54,044 nucleotides of DNA from Rhodospirillaceae bacterium (GTDB lineage Bacteria; Pseudomonadota; Alphaproteobacteria; SMXQ01), in contig CANJIM010000010.1 in the NCBI GenBank assembly GCA_947474495.1, positions 1 through 54,044 on the forward strand. Direction: 5' to 3'. Below, in pieces: positions 1 through 8,785 of this stretch. The notes under the pieces are model-generated. The model saw only the letters and a list, made by a program, of their open reading frames with translations, did no database searches and was not told the DNA's origin. How positions within the stretch are numbered: the first letter of the stretch is position 1; every line of letters begins with the position of its first letter. The position numbers were made by a program, and so were the translations under genes.

Positions 1-234
1 CGACTCGGCCATCCAGCATTGCTTGAGCAGCGCGCCAGTGAGATCGGCTTGACTCAGGTCGCTCTTGCGCAGATCGAGACCGGTGAGGTCGTGGAATTTG
101 AGCAGGGCACGCTGGCCGTTCACTTGTCCGGCCAAAAAGCGCTCATGCAAACGCAGCACGCGGTCCAGCTCCTGCTGGTTGATGCGTGTCCATTGGAGCC
201 CAGAAGGGCCCCCACGGTTGCTGCTGTCGTCCAT
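1..234 (-). CDS. Pentapeptide-repeat protein, N-terminal part, cut by window edge
   Basis: Reading the minus strand from an ATG at 234 gives 78 codons with no stop before the window edge, so the C-terminal part is missing. From about residue 50 the translation has the A(D/N)LXX periodicity of pentapeptide repeats (for example LTGLDLRKSDLSQADLTGA), which fold into a right-handed quadrilateral beta helix. The first 45 residues are a short helical-looking leader. Such proteins lack a common biochemical activity, so no role is assigned. The gene diverges from the secreted protein that starts at 496, with about 260 bp between them. Confidence 0.7.
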   Translation of the reverse strand, partial: MDDSSNRGGPSGLQWTRINQQELDRVLRLHERFLAGQVNGQRALLKFHDLTGLDLRKSDLSQADLTGALLKQCWMAES

Positions 235-495
235 TCATCTCTCGTTATTCGGCCGAAAAGGACGAAATTTCTTCATTATTTCAGCATGATAAATATTAAA
301 GCGGGGTTAAGCTTAACCTTGCATAACCCTGTGAAGCCCTAGAGACGGCAGCGGAACTCTCGGCACCCCCCCTAGATGTCGCGTTGCAGCATCAAAAATT
401 GCCATATTGGCGCCATGATCCCGGTTAAGATTCACAGCGTGGCCGTGAGGTCTGGCGTCTCGCCGGACTCGGGGGCGGCCCTGGAGGATCAAGCC

Positions 496-924
496 ATGTC
501 GCGTGGCCTAGTCGCGGCTCTCGTTCTGGCGCTTGCCGGCGCCGCCTCTCTCGCCACTGCTCAGCCCGCCAAGGCTGACAACTTCAGCTTTGGCTATAGC
601 AGCGGCGGCTATTACGGTCGTCCCGGCCCGGGCTGGGATCACGGTCGTCACTATCATCGCCCGCCGCCGCGCGTCGTCTATTACGCACCGCCGCCGCGCT
701 ATTACCAACCGCCGCCGCGCGTGATTTATGCGCCGCCGCCGACGGTGGTCTATGCCGATCCGCCGCAGGTCATCTACGCGCCGCCAGTCGTTGCCAACAA
801 TGTCCAGCCGAGCAATCAATATTGCCGCGAGTATCAGAGCACGACGATCGTCGGCGGCCAGAAGATCGCCTCCTACGGCACGGCCTGCCAACAGCCGGAC
901 GGCTCCTGGCGGATTGTTCAATAG
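496..924 (+). CDS. Secreted Pro/Tyr-rich protein with surface-antigen-like C-terminus
   Basis: The start is the ATG at 496 because a GGAGG ribosome site lies 8 bases upstream (484-488); the longer open frame from 376 has no such site. Residues 1-26 form a signal peptide ending near AKA. Residues 30-105 are low complexity, with repeated PPPRVVYYAPPP / PPPRVIYAPPP units. The last 35 residues contain two cysteines in a YCREYQST...GTACQQPDGSW pattern, which resembles the C-terminal part of rhizobial 17-kDa surface-antigen-like proteins. It is probably periplasmic or attached to the envelope. A strong hairpin terminator follows. Confidence 0.75.
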   Translation: MSRGLVAALVLALAGAASLATAQPAKADNFSFGYSSGGYYGRPGPGWDHGRHYHRPPPRVVYYAPPPRYYQPPPRVIYAPPPTVVYADPPQVIYAPPVVANNVQPSNQYCREYQSTTIVGGQKIASYGTACQQPDGSWRIVQ

Positions 925-962
925 GGCGCATCGTTCAGTAAGCCTCACCGCATAAGCCTCGG

Positions 963-1001
963 AACGGGCGTCGCGCAACAGCGCGGCGCCCGTTTCATTT
1001 T
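963..1001 (+). terminator. Intrinsic terminator after the Pro/Tyr-rich protein
   Basis: Arms 963-976 and 981-994 form a 14-bp stem (one T-G wobble) with loop AACA, followed by TTCATTTTT. Confidence 0.8.
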
Positions 1002-1118
1002 TACCAAAGGGATCAGGCTGTTACGTGAAAGGGCCTTCGCGGATCTGCCCTGCCCCTGCTATAGAGAAATCTCAATGGGGACTGGCCGCAAACGACAAGA
1101 GACGGGGCAATCAGCGCT

Positions 1119-2753
1119 ATGAGCAAGAGCAGTGGCTACGACTACATCATCGTCGGCGCCGGATCGGCCGGTTGCGTTTTGGCGAACCGCTTGAGCGAAG
1201 ATCCCGCCTGCCGCGTATTGTTGCTCGAAGCCGGCGGCCGCGATCTCGACCCGCTGATCCATATCCCGCTCGGCATCGGCAAGATGCACGAGTATGGCCT
1301 GCATGACTGGCATTACGAGACCGAGCCGGATCCTGCTTTGGCGAACCGCAAGGTCGATGCCAAACGCGGCAAGGTGCTGGGCGGCTCGTCCTCCGTCAAT
1401 GTCATGGCCTATACGCGCGGCAACCGCGGCGATTACGACCGCTGGGCACAAAAGGGCGTGCTCGGCTGGTCTTATCACGAGGTGCTGCCTTACTTCCGGC
1501 GCTGCGAGCGCTGGGAAGGCGGCGACGATCCCTATCGCGGCGGCAACGGTCCGCTGCACACGGAGTTCGCCCGCACCAAGGATCCGCTCTACGAGGCTTG
1601 GATCAAAGCCGGCGAAGCCAACGGCTTTCCCCACACCAAGGACTACAACGGCCTCCAGCAGGAAGGCTTCGGCCGCAGCCAATACACCATCAAGAACGGC
1701 CGCCGCTGCTCGTCCGCTGTCGCCTTTCTTCACCCGGCGATGAAGCGGCCCAATCTCACGGTCGTCACCCGCGCGCTCACCACGCGCGTGATCCTGCAGG
1801 GCACACGGGCCGTCGGCGTCGAATATCTCAAGGGTAACGATCTGCGCCGCGCCGACGCCGATCGCGAAGTGATCGTCTCGGGCGGCACCTTCAACAGCCC
1901 GAAGATTCTCAAACTCTCGGGCATCGGCCCGGCCGACGAGCTGCGCGAATTCGGCATCCAGCCGGTCATCGACCTGCCGGTCGGCAAGAATTTGCAGGAT
2001 CACCTCGCCACCGTGATCTTCTGGTCGCGCCCGAATAACACCAGCGCGTTTCGCGACAACATGCGGTTCGACCGCATGGCCTTCAACATGCTGCGCGCCT
2101 TCTTCACCGGCACTGGGCCGGCCACCGTGGTGCCGGGCGGGCTGCACGCCTTCGTCAAGTCGCGTCCCGAGCTGGCGGTGCCCGACATCGAATTCATGTT
2201 CCGCGGCCTGCCGAGCCATGCCGAGCTATGGTTTCCCGGCTGGAAGAAGGCCTATGCCGACGGCTACGGCATCCGCCCGACGCTGCTGCATCCGGAAAGT
2301 CGCGGCGAGATTCTGCTGCGCTCGACCGATCCGAAGGACCCGCCGCGCATCGTCTACAATTTCTTCAGCTCGCCCGCCGACCTGCCGGCCTTCCGCCAGG
2401 GCTTCAAGATGGCGCGCGAAGTCGGCAACCATGCCGCCCTCGCCCCGTTCCGCGGCGAAGAGACCAAGCCGGGCTTGCAGGTGCAAACGGACGCCGAGAT
2501 CGACAATTTCCTCAAGACCACGGCGATCACCGCCCATCATCCGGCCGGCACCTGCGCCATGGGCATCGGCCCCAACGCCGTGCTCGATCCGCAGATGAAG
2601 GTGCGCGGCGTCGAACGCTTGCGTGTGGTCGATGCCTCGGCCATGCCCGATATGGTCTCCGCGCACATCAATGCCTGCGTGCTGATGATGGCGGAAAAAG
2701 CTTCGGACATGATTCGCGGCAAGGCGCCACTGCCGGCCTCGACGGCGGCCTGA
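1119..2753 (+). CDS. GMC-family FAD oxidoreductase (choline/alcohol dehydrogenase-like), copy 1
   Basis: This 544-residue flavoenzyme belongs to the glucose-methanol-choline family, which oxidises alcohol groups using FAD. The N-terminal dinucleotide motif GAGSAGCVLANRL is at about residues 12-24, followed by the GMC signature around KRGKVLGGSSSVN (about 85-97). The C-terminal active-site pair is present: the His in AHHPAGTCAMG and the His in SAHINA. There is no signal peptide, so it is probably cytoplasmic. A nearly identical copy lies at 5241-6875. Between the copies sit a periplasmic binding protein and a 2-oxoglutarate dioxygenase, suggesting a pathway for an imported hydroxylated compound; the substrate cannot be read from the sequence. 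Confidence 0.93.
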   Translation: MSKSSGYDYIIVGAGSAGCVLANRLSEDPACRVLLLEAGGRDLDPLIHIPLGIGKMHEYGLHDWHYETEPDPALANRKVDAKRGKVLGGSSSVNVMAYTRGNRGDYDRWAQKGVLGWSYHEVLPYFRRCERWEGGDDPYRGGNGPLHTEFARTKDPLYEAWIKAGEANGFPHTKDYNGLQQEGFGRSQYTIKNGRRCSSAVAFLHPAMKRPNLTVVTRALTTRVILQGTRAVGVEYLKGNDLRRADADREVIVSGGTFNSPKILKLSGIGPADELREFGIQPVIDLPVGKNLQDHLATVIFWSRPNNTSAFRDNMRFDRMAFNMLRAFFTGTGPATVVPGGLHAFVKSRPELAVPDIEFMFRGLPSHAELWFPGWKKAYADGYGIRPTLLHPESRGEILLRSTDPKDPPRIVYNFFSSPADLPAFRQGFKMAREVGNHAALAPFRGEETKPGLQVQTDAEIDNFLKTTAITAHHPAGTCAMGIGPNAVLDPQMKVRGVERLRVVDASAMPDMVSAHINACVLMMAEKASDMIRGKAPLPASTAA

Positions 2754-2775
2754 GGCCGAGGCCGTAGCCTCGGCC
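2754..2775. terminator. Hairpin between convergent genes
   Basis: A perfect 9-bp stem (2754-2762 with 2767-2775, loop CGTA) separates the convergent GMC and binding-protein genes. There is no T-tract, so it may be a bidirectional transcript end or a 3' stabiliser. Confidence 0.45.
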
Positions 2776-2786
2776 CGAGCGCGTGG

Positions 2787-3827
2787 TTATTTGCTGGCGA
2801 TAATCCCGCGCAAACGCTCGATCACGGCCGGCGAGGAGCCCTCAACGAGATCGACCACCTTTTCAATCGAGCGGTGATCGGACGGATCGAGCGGGATGCC
2901 CGACTTTTCCGCTTCGGCCAGGACTTCCGGATCCTTGGCCATCTGCATGAAGGCGGTACGCATCGCTTCGACCCGCTCGCCGGGCACGCCGGGCGGATAG
3001 GCGACCGGCCGCGCGACGGCCTTCGGCGCGAAATACAACGACAGAAGACTCTTATCGGACGGATTCTTGGCGAGATCCTGCGCGATCGGCACGTCCGGCA
3101 AATCTGGCGAACGCTCGATGCCGAACTGCATGAGCACCCGCACAAGATTGTCCTGCAGATAACGCGGATTGCGCTTCACGTTCGACCAGGACCAGTCCGT
3201 GATGCCGGCAACTTCGCCGCGCTCCATGGAAAGCGAGACCTCCGTCATGCCAGGGTAGCCGGAAATGACCTTAAGCTTGGTACCCAGAACGGCGTTGATC
3301 ACCTTCGGCGTCAATTCGGTGTCGTTGGCCACGCCATTGCCGCCGACGATCAGTTCTTTGGTCAATAGATCCTGCGCCGTCGCAACCTGGGATGTATGCC
3401 AGGCCACGAGCACGCCCGGTTCGCTGGCAAGGCTGCCGATCCACTGAAGCTTCTTAACGTCGAAATTGACGTTCTCCACGATCAGCGGCTTGGCGATGAT
3501 CGCCGTGCGCTGCAGGAGAGCGATCACGCTGCCGTCCTTGGCTGCGACATTATAAAAATGGTTGGCGGCGACCAAGCCGCCCGCGGCCGGCATGTTTTGC
3601 ACGATGGCGCTGGGCTTTCCCGGTATGAACTTGCCGATGTGGCGCGCCATCAGGCGGGCCAATCCATCGTAGCCGCCGCCTGCCGACGACCCGACATTAA
3701 TCACGATCTGTTTGCCCGCGTAAAACTTCTCGATCGATTGAGCGCGGGCCGCGAGCGGCATAAGCGTGGTTATCAGAACAGTCGGCACGAGAACAAAAAG
3801 CATGTGGTTTCGCAACAAAGCCATCAT
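2787..3827 (-). CDS. Tripartite tricarboxylate-type (Bug/TctC-like) periplasmic binding protein 1
   Basis: The start at 3827 is preferred because an AAGGGGAAG ribosome site precedes a double ATG, and translation then opens with a clear signal peptide ending LAARAQ. The mature protein has the family pattern: FYAGKQIVINVGSSAGGGYD, then IVQNMPAAGG, then a GGNGVANDTELTPKVINA stretch and an SMERGEVAG segment. Proteins of this family bind small carboxylates in the periplasm and hand them to TctA/TctB membrane proteins, neither of which is encoded nearby. It diverges from the dioxygenase at 4247 and converges on GMC copy 1. It is more distant from the three tandem paralogues at 32-35 kb than those are from each other. 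Confidence 0.88.
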   Translation of the reverse strand: MMALLRNHMLFVLVPTVLITTLMPLAARAQSIEKFYAGKQIVINVGSSAGGGYDGLARLMARHIGKFIPGKPSAIVQNMPAAGGLVAANHFYNVAAKDGSVIALLQRTAIIAKPLIVENVNFDVKKLQWIGSLASEPGVLVAWHTSQVATAQDLLTKELIVGGNGVANDTELTPKVINAVLGTKLKVISGYPGMTEVSLSMERGEVAGITDWSWSNVKRNPRYLQDNLVRVLMQFGIERSPDLPDVPIAQDLAKNPSDKSLLSLYFAPKAVARPVAYPPGVPGERVEAMRTAFMQMAKDPEVLAEAEKSGIPLDPSDHRSIEKVVDLVEGSSPAVIERLRGIIASK

Positions 3828-4246
3828 CTTCCCCTTTGCATGCACACTGGCTTTAAGAATCCCTTTCATAAGAATCTTGCCGATATGCGATTCCCCTAAA
3901 CTCGCTAAGAGCATCACGCTTTGCAATTCATGCGCCAACGATTGTCGCTGCGGCGGCCCCCACTTCGCCATTGCGATTCGCGGGTCAGAATTTTCATCTT
4001 TGCTTAGCAGTCGTTCATGCCCCTGGCTTTTACTCATGATTACATCAACACGGCAGGCCGCATAAGTAAATCATGGCCCGACGACTTGCCTTCTATTTCA
4101 TTTGGCAAAACGGGGCCGGCAGATGGCTGGTCCAAAGCCCTCGCCGCACGATTATCTTTGCATTCACATGCTGACCTATTGTCTGATTGTCCCGGCAAAA
4201 CCAAAGCGATCCGATCGCTCAATTTATCGACCCAGAAGAGGCACTG
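3828..4246. other. Divergent intergenic region between binding protein and dioxygenase
   Basis: These 419 bases hold no convincing gene; the open frames crossing them lack ribosome sites and protein-like composition. They must carry the promoters of both divergent genes. The only distinct motif seen is a pair of 8-bp direct repeats close to the binding-protein start. Confidence 0.6.
3854..3876. promoter_or_regulatory. Direct repeat, possible regulator site
   Basis: TAAGAATC occurs at 3854-3861 and again at 3869-3876, 15 bp apart start to start and 27 bp upstream of the binding-protein start codon. The spacing could place both copies near one face of the helix only with some distortion, so a regulator site is a guess. 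Confidence 0.25.
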
Positions 4247-5128
4247 ATGACCGACTTGTCTTCACATGCGCCACGCGCCAGCGCAGCAGGGCGCGCATTT
4301 TTCGCGGTCCGTAATCTGACCCCGACTCTCGGGGCGGAAATCATCGGCGTCGATCTGACGCAACCGATCGCGCCGGAGATCTTCGAGGCCATCCACGCCG
4401 TCTGGCTCGAAAAGCTCGTACTTCTGATTCGTGGCCCAAAACTCTCGCAAGACGATCAAGTGCGGTTCGCCGAACTGTTCGGCCCGCTGAAGAGCCGCAC
4501 CCGGACCGACGCTACCAATCACAACAAGGGCAACGATGCAGTGATGTTCGTGTCCAACATGCGCGAGAACGGCCAGCTGGTCGGTTCGCATCCCGACGGC
4601 GAGATGCATTTTCATTCGGATCAGTCGCATCAGGAACAACCCTGTGCCGCCACCATGCTCTACGCCATGGAGGTTCCGAGCACGGGTGGCAATACCATGT
4701 TTGCCAATGCTTACTATGCCTACGAAACGCTACCGCGCGCGGTTCGCGAGCAGGTCGACGGCCTCAAGGCGATTCACGCCTATGATTACGAACATGGCGA
4801 GACCCGCAGCGGCATCGTTCGCCCCGGCGTGCCGCAGGCGTCTCATCCCATCGTGAGGACCCATCCGGAAACTGGCCGAAAGGCGCTGTATGTCAGCCGC
4901 CTGATGACCGCCCAAATCGAGGGCATGAACACCGCCGAGAGCGAAGAGCTGCTCATGTATCTGTTCGAGCATCTGGAGCGGAAAGAATTCGTCTATGAAC
5001 ATGTCTGGCAGCGTGAGGATCTCATTCTGTGGGACAACCGCTGTGCCCTGCATGCCCGCACCGACTTCAGCGCCGCAGAACTCCGGCATATGAGGCGCGT
5101 CACCATCAAAGGTGAAAAGCCGGTCTAA
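4247..5128 (+). CDS. TauD/TfdA-family Fe(II)/2-oxoglutarate dioxygenase 1
   Basis: The ATG at 4247 is chosen over the upstream start at 4187 because AGAAGAGG precedes it. The 293-residue product opens with the family pattern LTPTLGAEIIGVDLTQPI. The iron ligands are visible: HFHSD gives the first His and Asp, and WDNRCALHARTD gives the distal His, followed by the Arg (MRRVT) that normally contacts 2-oxoglutarate. The family couples 2-oxoglutarate decarboxylation to hydroxylation of sulfonates, phenoxy acids and other small acids. It lies 112 bp upstream of GMC copy 2 on the same strand, consistent with hydroxylation followed by alcohol oxidation, although the substrate is unknown. Confidence 0.9.
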   Translation: MTDLSSHAPRASAAGRAFFAVRNLTPTLGAEIIGVDLTQPIAPEIFEAIHAVWLEKLVLLIRGPKLSQDDQVRFAELFGPLKSRTRTDATNHNKGNDAVMFVSNMRENGQLVGSHPDGEMHFHSDQSHQEQPCAATMLYAMEVPSTGGNTMFANAYYAYETLPRAVREQVDGLKAIHAYDYEHGETRSGIVRPGVPQASHPIVRTHPETGRKALYVSRLMTAQIEGMNTAESEELLMYLFEHLERKEFVYEHVWQREDLILWDNRCALHARTDFSAAELRHMRRVTIKGEKPV

Positions 5129-5240
5129 TTTCCAAACAAGACAGACCTCGCCAATCGGACAGCCGCTCAGCGGCGCGTCGCTGGTGGCCCTCGTCCGGGC
5201 CTGTCCCAATCAAGAACAAAGCAATTCGAGGCGATCAGGT

Positions 5241-6875
5241 ATGAGCAAGACCACGGGATACGATTACGTCATTGTCGGCGCCGGATCGGCCGGCTGCGTG
5301 CTGGCCAATCGCCTGACCGAAGATCCCGCGTGCCGCGTGCTGTTGCTCGAAGCCGGCGGTCGCGATCTCGACCCGCTGATCCATATCCCGCTCGGTATCG
5401 GTAAGACGCTGGCCTCGCGCCGGCATGATTGGGGTTACGACACCGAACCGACGCCCAGCCTGCAAAACCGCACGATCGACGCCAAGCGCGGCAAGGTGCT
5501 CGGCGGCTCCTCCTCGGTCAACGCGATGGCCTACACGCGCGGCAACCGCGGCGATTACGACCGCTGGGCGCAGAAGGGCGCGCTCGGCTGGTCTTATCAT
5601 GAGGTGCTGCCCTATTTCCGGCGTTGCGAAAGCTGGGAAGACGGCAGCGATCCCTATCGCGGCGGCGACGGGCCGCTCGGCACGCAATGGGCGACCACCG
5701 ACGATCCTCTCTATGACGCCTGGATCGCCGCCGGCGAAGCCAACGGCTATCCCTACACGAAAGATTACAACGGCGAACGCCAGGAAGGCTTCGGCCGCAG
5801 CCAATACACCATCAAGAACGGCCGCCGCTGCTCCGCCGCCGTCGCCTTCCTACGACCGGCGATGAAGCGCCGCAACCTGACGGTGATCACGCACGCGCTC
5901 ACCACGCGCGTCATCCTGCAGGGCACGCGCGCCGTCGGCGTCGAATATCTCAAAGGCAACAGTGTCGTGCGCGCCGACGCCGACCGCGAGGTGATCGTCT
6001 CCGGCGGCACCTTCAACAGCCCGCAAATTCTCAAGCTCTCGGGCATCGGCCCGGCCGACGAGCTGCGCAGCTTCGGCATTGCCCCCGTCGTCGATCTGCC
6101 GGTGGGTCAGAATCTGCAAGACCACCTGGCGGCGATCATCTTCTGGACGCGGCCCGAGAACACCAGCGTGTTTCGCGACAACATGCGGTTCGACCGCATG
6201 GCGTTCAACATCTTGCGCGCCTACTTCACCGGCACCGGCCCGGCCACCTCACTGCCGGGCGGCCTCCATGCCTTCATCAAATCGCGCCCCGAACTAGCGG
6301 TGCCCGACATCGAATTCATGTTCCGTGGCCTGCCGAGCAATGCCGAGATGTGGTTTCCCGGAATCAAAAAGCCCTATCTCGACGGTTACGGCATACGCCC
6401 CACCCTGCTGCATCCCGAGAGCCGGGGCCAACTGCTGCTGCGCTCGGCCGATCCCAAGGACTCGCCGCGCATCGTCTATAATTTCTTCAGCTCGCCCGCC
6501 GACCTGCCGGCCTTCCGCCAAGGCTTCAAGATCGCACGCGAGGTTGGCAGCCACCCCGCGCTGGCGAAATTCCGCGGCGAGGAGGCCAAGCCGGGCCCGA
6601 GCGTCAAGACCGACGCGGAGATCGATAATTTCCTGAAAAGCACGGCCATCACCGCCCATCATCCGGCCGGCACCTGTGCCATGGGACTCGGCCCCGACGC
6701 CGTGCTCGACCCGCAGATGAAGGTGCGCGGCGTCGAATCCTTGCGCGTGGTCGACGCCTCGGCCATGCCTGACATGGTGTCGGCGCATATCAATGCCTGC
6801 GTGCTGATGATGGCGGAAAAAGCCTCGGACATGATTCGCGGCAAGGCGGCGTTGCCGGCCTCGACGGCCCCTTAA
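5241..6875 (+). CDS. GMC-family FAD oxidoreductase, copy 2
   Basis: The ATG at 5241 opens a protein of exactly the same length (544 residues) as copy 1 and, by eye, about 85% identical across its whole length. The FAD motif GAGSAGCVLANRL, the active-site AHHPAGTCAMG and the SAHINA His are all conserved. Differences cluster in residues 54-70 (LASRRHDWGYDTEPTPSL in place of the copy 1 sequence) and around 150-160, which could change the substrate entrance. It follows the dioxygenase on the same strand. Its TAA overlaps the stop codon of the convergent SemiSWEET gene. The arrangement indicates duplication within one catabolic cluster. Confidence 0.93.
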   Translation: MSKTTGYDYVIVGAGSAGCVLANRLTEDPACRVLLLEAGGRDLDPLIHIPLGIGKTLASRRHDWGYDTEPTPSLQNRTIDAKRGKVLGGSSSVNAMAYTRGNRGDYDRWAQKGALGWSYHEVLPYFRRCESWEDGSDPYRGGDGPLGTQWATTDDPLYDAWIAAGEANGYPYTKDYNGERQEGFGRSQYTIKNGRRCSAAVAFLRPAMKRRNLTVITHALTTRVILQGTRAVGVEYLKGNSVVRADADREVIVSGGTFNSPQILKLSGIGPADELRSFGIAPVVDLPVGQNLQDHLAAIIFWTRPENTSVFRDNMRFDRMAFNILRAYFTGTGPATSLPGGLHAFIKSRPELAVPDIEFMFRGLPSNAEMWFPGIKKPYLDGYGIRPTLLHPESRGQLLLRSADPKDSPRIVYNFFSSPADLPAFRQGFKIAREVGSHPALAKFRGEEAKPGPSVKTDAEIDNFLKSTAITAHHPAGTCAMGLGPDAVLDPQMKVRGVESLRVVDASAMPDMVSAHINACVLMMAEKASDMIRGKAALPASTAP

Positions 6876-7168
6876 GCTTCGGGATCCAACACGTCGGCGA
6901 CCTTGTCGCGTTTGCGCGGCAGCAGCAGCTTCATCATCAGGATGAAACCGGACAGCACGAGGCAGATGCTGTTGGTGACGATGAGCGGCCATTGGCCGAG
7001 CAAAAGCCCATAGCACGTCCATAGCGCGAAACCCACGACCGTGAGGGCATACATCGGCGCCGAGATCGCTTCGGTGTCGCGCGTGCGGATGATCTTCCAG
7101 GCCTGCGGCGTAAAACTGACGGTCGAGGCGATGGCGGCGAGCGAGCCGAGGATCGTGACGAGTTGCAC
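6872..7168 (-). CDS. SemiSWEET / PQ-loop sugar transporter
   Basis: The 98-residue product has three hydrophobic helices and a PQ-loop: SFTPQAWKIIRTRDTEAIS at about residues 18-36. This is the layout of bacterial SemiSWEETs, which dimerise to let sugars diffuse across the inner membrane. Translation starts at GTG 7168 behind GAGAG. Its stop codon overlaps that of the convergent GMC copy 2 by four bases. No sugar-metabolism neighbour helps to name the substrate. Confidence 0.88.
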   Translation of the reverse strand: MQLVTILGSLAAIASTVSFTPQAWKIIRTRDTEAISAPMYALTVVGFALWTCYGLLLGQWPLIVTNSICLVLSGFILMMKLLLPRKRDKVADVLDPEA

Positions 7169-7194
7169 GGCGTATCTCTCAAATTGCGAGCATG

Positions 7195-7227
7195 AAAAAG
7201 GCGGCAGCGCCGGGGTACGCTGCCGCC
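7195..7227 (-). terminator. Intrinsic terminator of the BON-domain gene
   Basis: On the minus strand a 10-bp GC stem (7227-7218 with 7209-7200, 8-base loop) is followed by TTTTT. It lies 33 bp past the stop of the BON gene. Confidence 0.85.
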
Positions 7228-7260
7228 TCGTTCAGTCTTACGATTTAGCGATCAGGCGAT

Positions 7261-7572
7261 TTAGCGAACAACCAGGTTGTTCTTCACCGACTGCACGCCT
7301 TCGACCTTGCGCGCCACGTCGGTCGCCATGTTCTTCTCCGACGACGAGTCGACGAAGCCGCTGAGCTGGACGGTACGGTTGAAGGTCTCGACGCTGATCT
7401 GACGGGCCTTCAGCTTCTCGTCGGCCACGAACGCCGCCTTCACCTTGGTGGTGATGCTGGCGTCATCGACATACTGCCCGGCGGTCTGGCGACCATCCAT
7501 AGCCGAGCAAGCGGGAACGGCCGCGGCAAGGGCCAGGGCAACGAAAACGGACTTAATGATCTTGGTCTGCAT
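7261..7572 (-). CDS. BON-domain lipoprotein or periplasmic protein
   Basis: This 103-residue protein starts with a hydrophobic export signal and a possible lipobox ending VPAC (Cys22). The rest is one BON domain: DDASITTKVKAAFVAD, then QISVETFNRTVQLSGFVDS and a closing VKNNLVV strand. BON domains, as in OsmY and DolP, are thought to bind phospholipid and help keep the outer membrane intact, often under stress. The start at 7572 has AAGGTG upstream. It is a monocistronic unit closed by the terminator at 7195-7227. Confidence 0.88.
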   Translation of the reverse strand: MQTKIIKSVFVALALAAAVPACSAMDGRQTAGQYVDDASITTKVKAAFVADEKLKARQISVETFNRTVQLSGFVDSSSEKNMATDVARKVEGVQSVKNNLVVR

Positions 7573-7717
7573 GATGGGGCACCTTGCGTGTGAGTTGGTT
7601 CATCCAGACAACGTCACTATTCGCGCGAAGTTCAATCGCCGAACCGTTTTTTTTCCTAGTTGAATCGCCTTATAAGCGGCCAATCCTGCCGATATAGGCT
7701 CCAAACGGCCATATTCC

Positions 7718-8110
7718 CTAGGGTAAGGCTCGCGGCTTGCGGTCGGGATCGACGGCGACGTAGGTGAAAAGTCCGGCCGTCACTTTGATCTCCTCGGCGT
7801 CGGCGCCGCGCGCCCGGCGCACCCAGCTTTCGATACTGACGGTGATCGAGGTGCGGCCCGACTTGGCGATCTCGGCGTAGCAGGTCACTTCATCGCCGAT
7901 AAAAACCGGCTTGTGAAAGATCATCTCGGTGACGGCGATGGTGACGACGCGGCCATGGGCACGCCGCGTCGCGATGCTGCTGCCGGCCAAGTCCATCTGC
8001 GACAAGAGCCAGCCGCCGAAGATGTCGCCGTGCGGATTGGCATCCGCCGGCATGGCGATGGCGCGTAGCGCGGTCTCGCCGCGCGGGGATGACGGGGAGG
8101 TTTCTATCAC
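7718..8110 (-). CDS. Acyl-CoA thioesterase, YciA-type hotdog fold
   Basis: The product carries the YciA/BFIT pattern MPADANPHGDIFGGWLLSQMD: the Asp and the downstream loop belong to the hotdog active site. VTIAVTEMIFHKPVFIGDEV and later SWVRRARGADAEEIKVTAGLFTYVAVD complete the fold. Such enzymes release CoA from acyl-CoA in the cytoplasm. I favour the GTG at 8110 (AGGACG upstream), which gives MIETSP and matches the usual short N-terminus; the frame stays open to an ATG at 8179 that lacks a ribosome site. The gene diverges from the DUF1993 gene. Confidence 0.87.
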   Translation of the reverse strand: MIETSPSSPRGETALRAIAMPADANPHGDIFGGWLLSQMDLAGSSIATRRAHGRVVTIAVTEMIFHKPVFIGDEVTCYAEIAKSGRTSITVSIESWVRRARGADAEEIKVTAGLFTYVAVDPDRKPRALP

Positions 8111-8230
8111 GATACTGCGTCCTGATATCGCCGAGGCTGTATGATCTTTGACAGTTGATATCTTACGAAGCGCCCTCATCTAAAGCGAGCGCCGATCGCG
8201 GCGTGTCTTCACCCATAGCAAGAGGTTTCC

Positions 8231-8770
8231 ATGACCGCGCCCGTTTCCGATCCGGCTGCCGAATCCGCTTTCGATCTTTATGAAGCCTCGGCGCCGGTCT
8301 TCGCCCATGCGCTGGAAAACTTAGCGAACCTACTGCGCAAGGCCGAAGAGCATGCCAAGAGCCAGGAGCTCGATCCGGCAAGTTTGATTGAGGCGCGCCT
8401 CGCCCCCGACATGTTCAGCTTGGCCCGCCAAGTGCAGAGCGCCGCCGATGCTGCCAAGATTTGCACTGCCCGCCTTGCCGGCCAGAAGCCGCCGAGCGAT
8501 CCCGACACCGAAACCACCTTCGATCAATTGCAGGCGCGCATCGCCAAGACATTGGCGTTCATCCGCAGCGTCGATCCGGCGCTGATCTCCAGCGCCATCA
8601 CGCGCAGCATCGAGGTGCCCCTGCCCTCCGGCAGCATGAGCTTCACCGGCCGCAGCTACCTGTTGAAATTCTGCCTGCCGAATTTCTTTTTCCATGTCAC
8701 GACCGCCTACGGCATTTTGCGCCACAAGGGAGTCAAGATCGGCAAGCTGGATTATCTCGGCGCGCTTTGA
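8231..8770 (+). CDS. DUF1993-family protein
   Basis: The 179-residue product matches the DUF1993 layout: an N-terminal helix pair (FAHALENLANLLRKAEEHA), a SLARQVQSAADAAKICTARLAG segment, and a C-terminal FFFHVTTAYGILRHKGVKIGKLDYLG. The family has a DinB-like four-helix-bundle character and no established activity. The start at 8231 has AGAGG just upstream. It ends at a hairpin terminator shared with the convergent lipoprotein gene. Confidence 0.88.
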   Translation: MTAPVSDPAAESAFDLYEASAPVFAHALENLANLLRKAEEHAKSQELDPASLIEARLAPDMFSLARQVQSAADAAKICTARLAGQKPPSDPDTETTFDQLQARIAKTLAFIRSVDPALISSAITRSIEVPLPSGSMSFTGRSYLLKFCLPNFFFHVTTAYGILRHKGVKIGKLDYLGAL

Positions 8771-8785
8771 GCGAACTGCTGAGGA

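Noticed and set aside
1059-2219. 386-codon frame antisense to GMC copy 1
   Set aside because: A similar antisense frame exists opposite GMC copy 2; both are by-products of codon bias opposite a conserved flavoenzyme.
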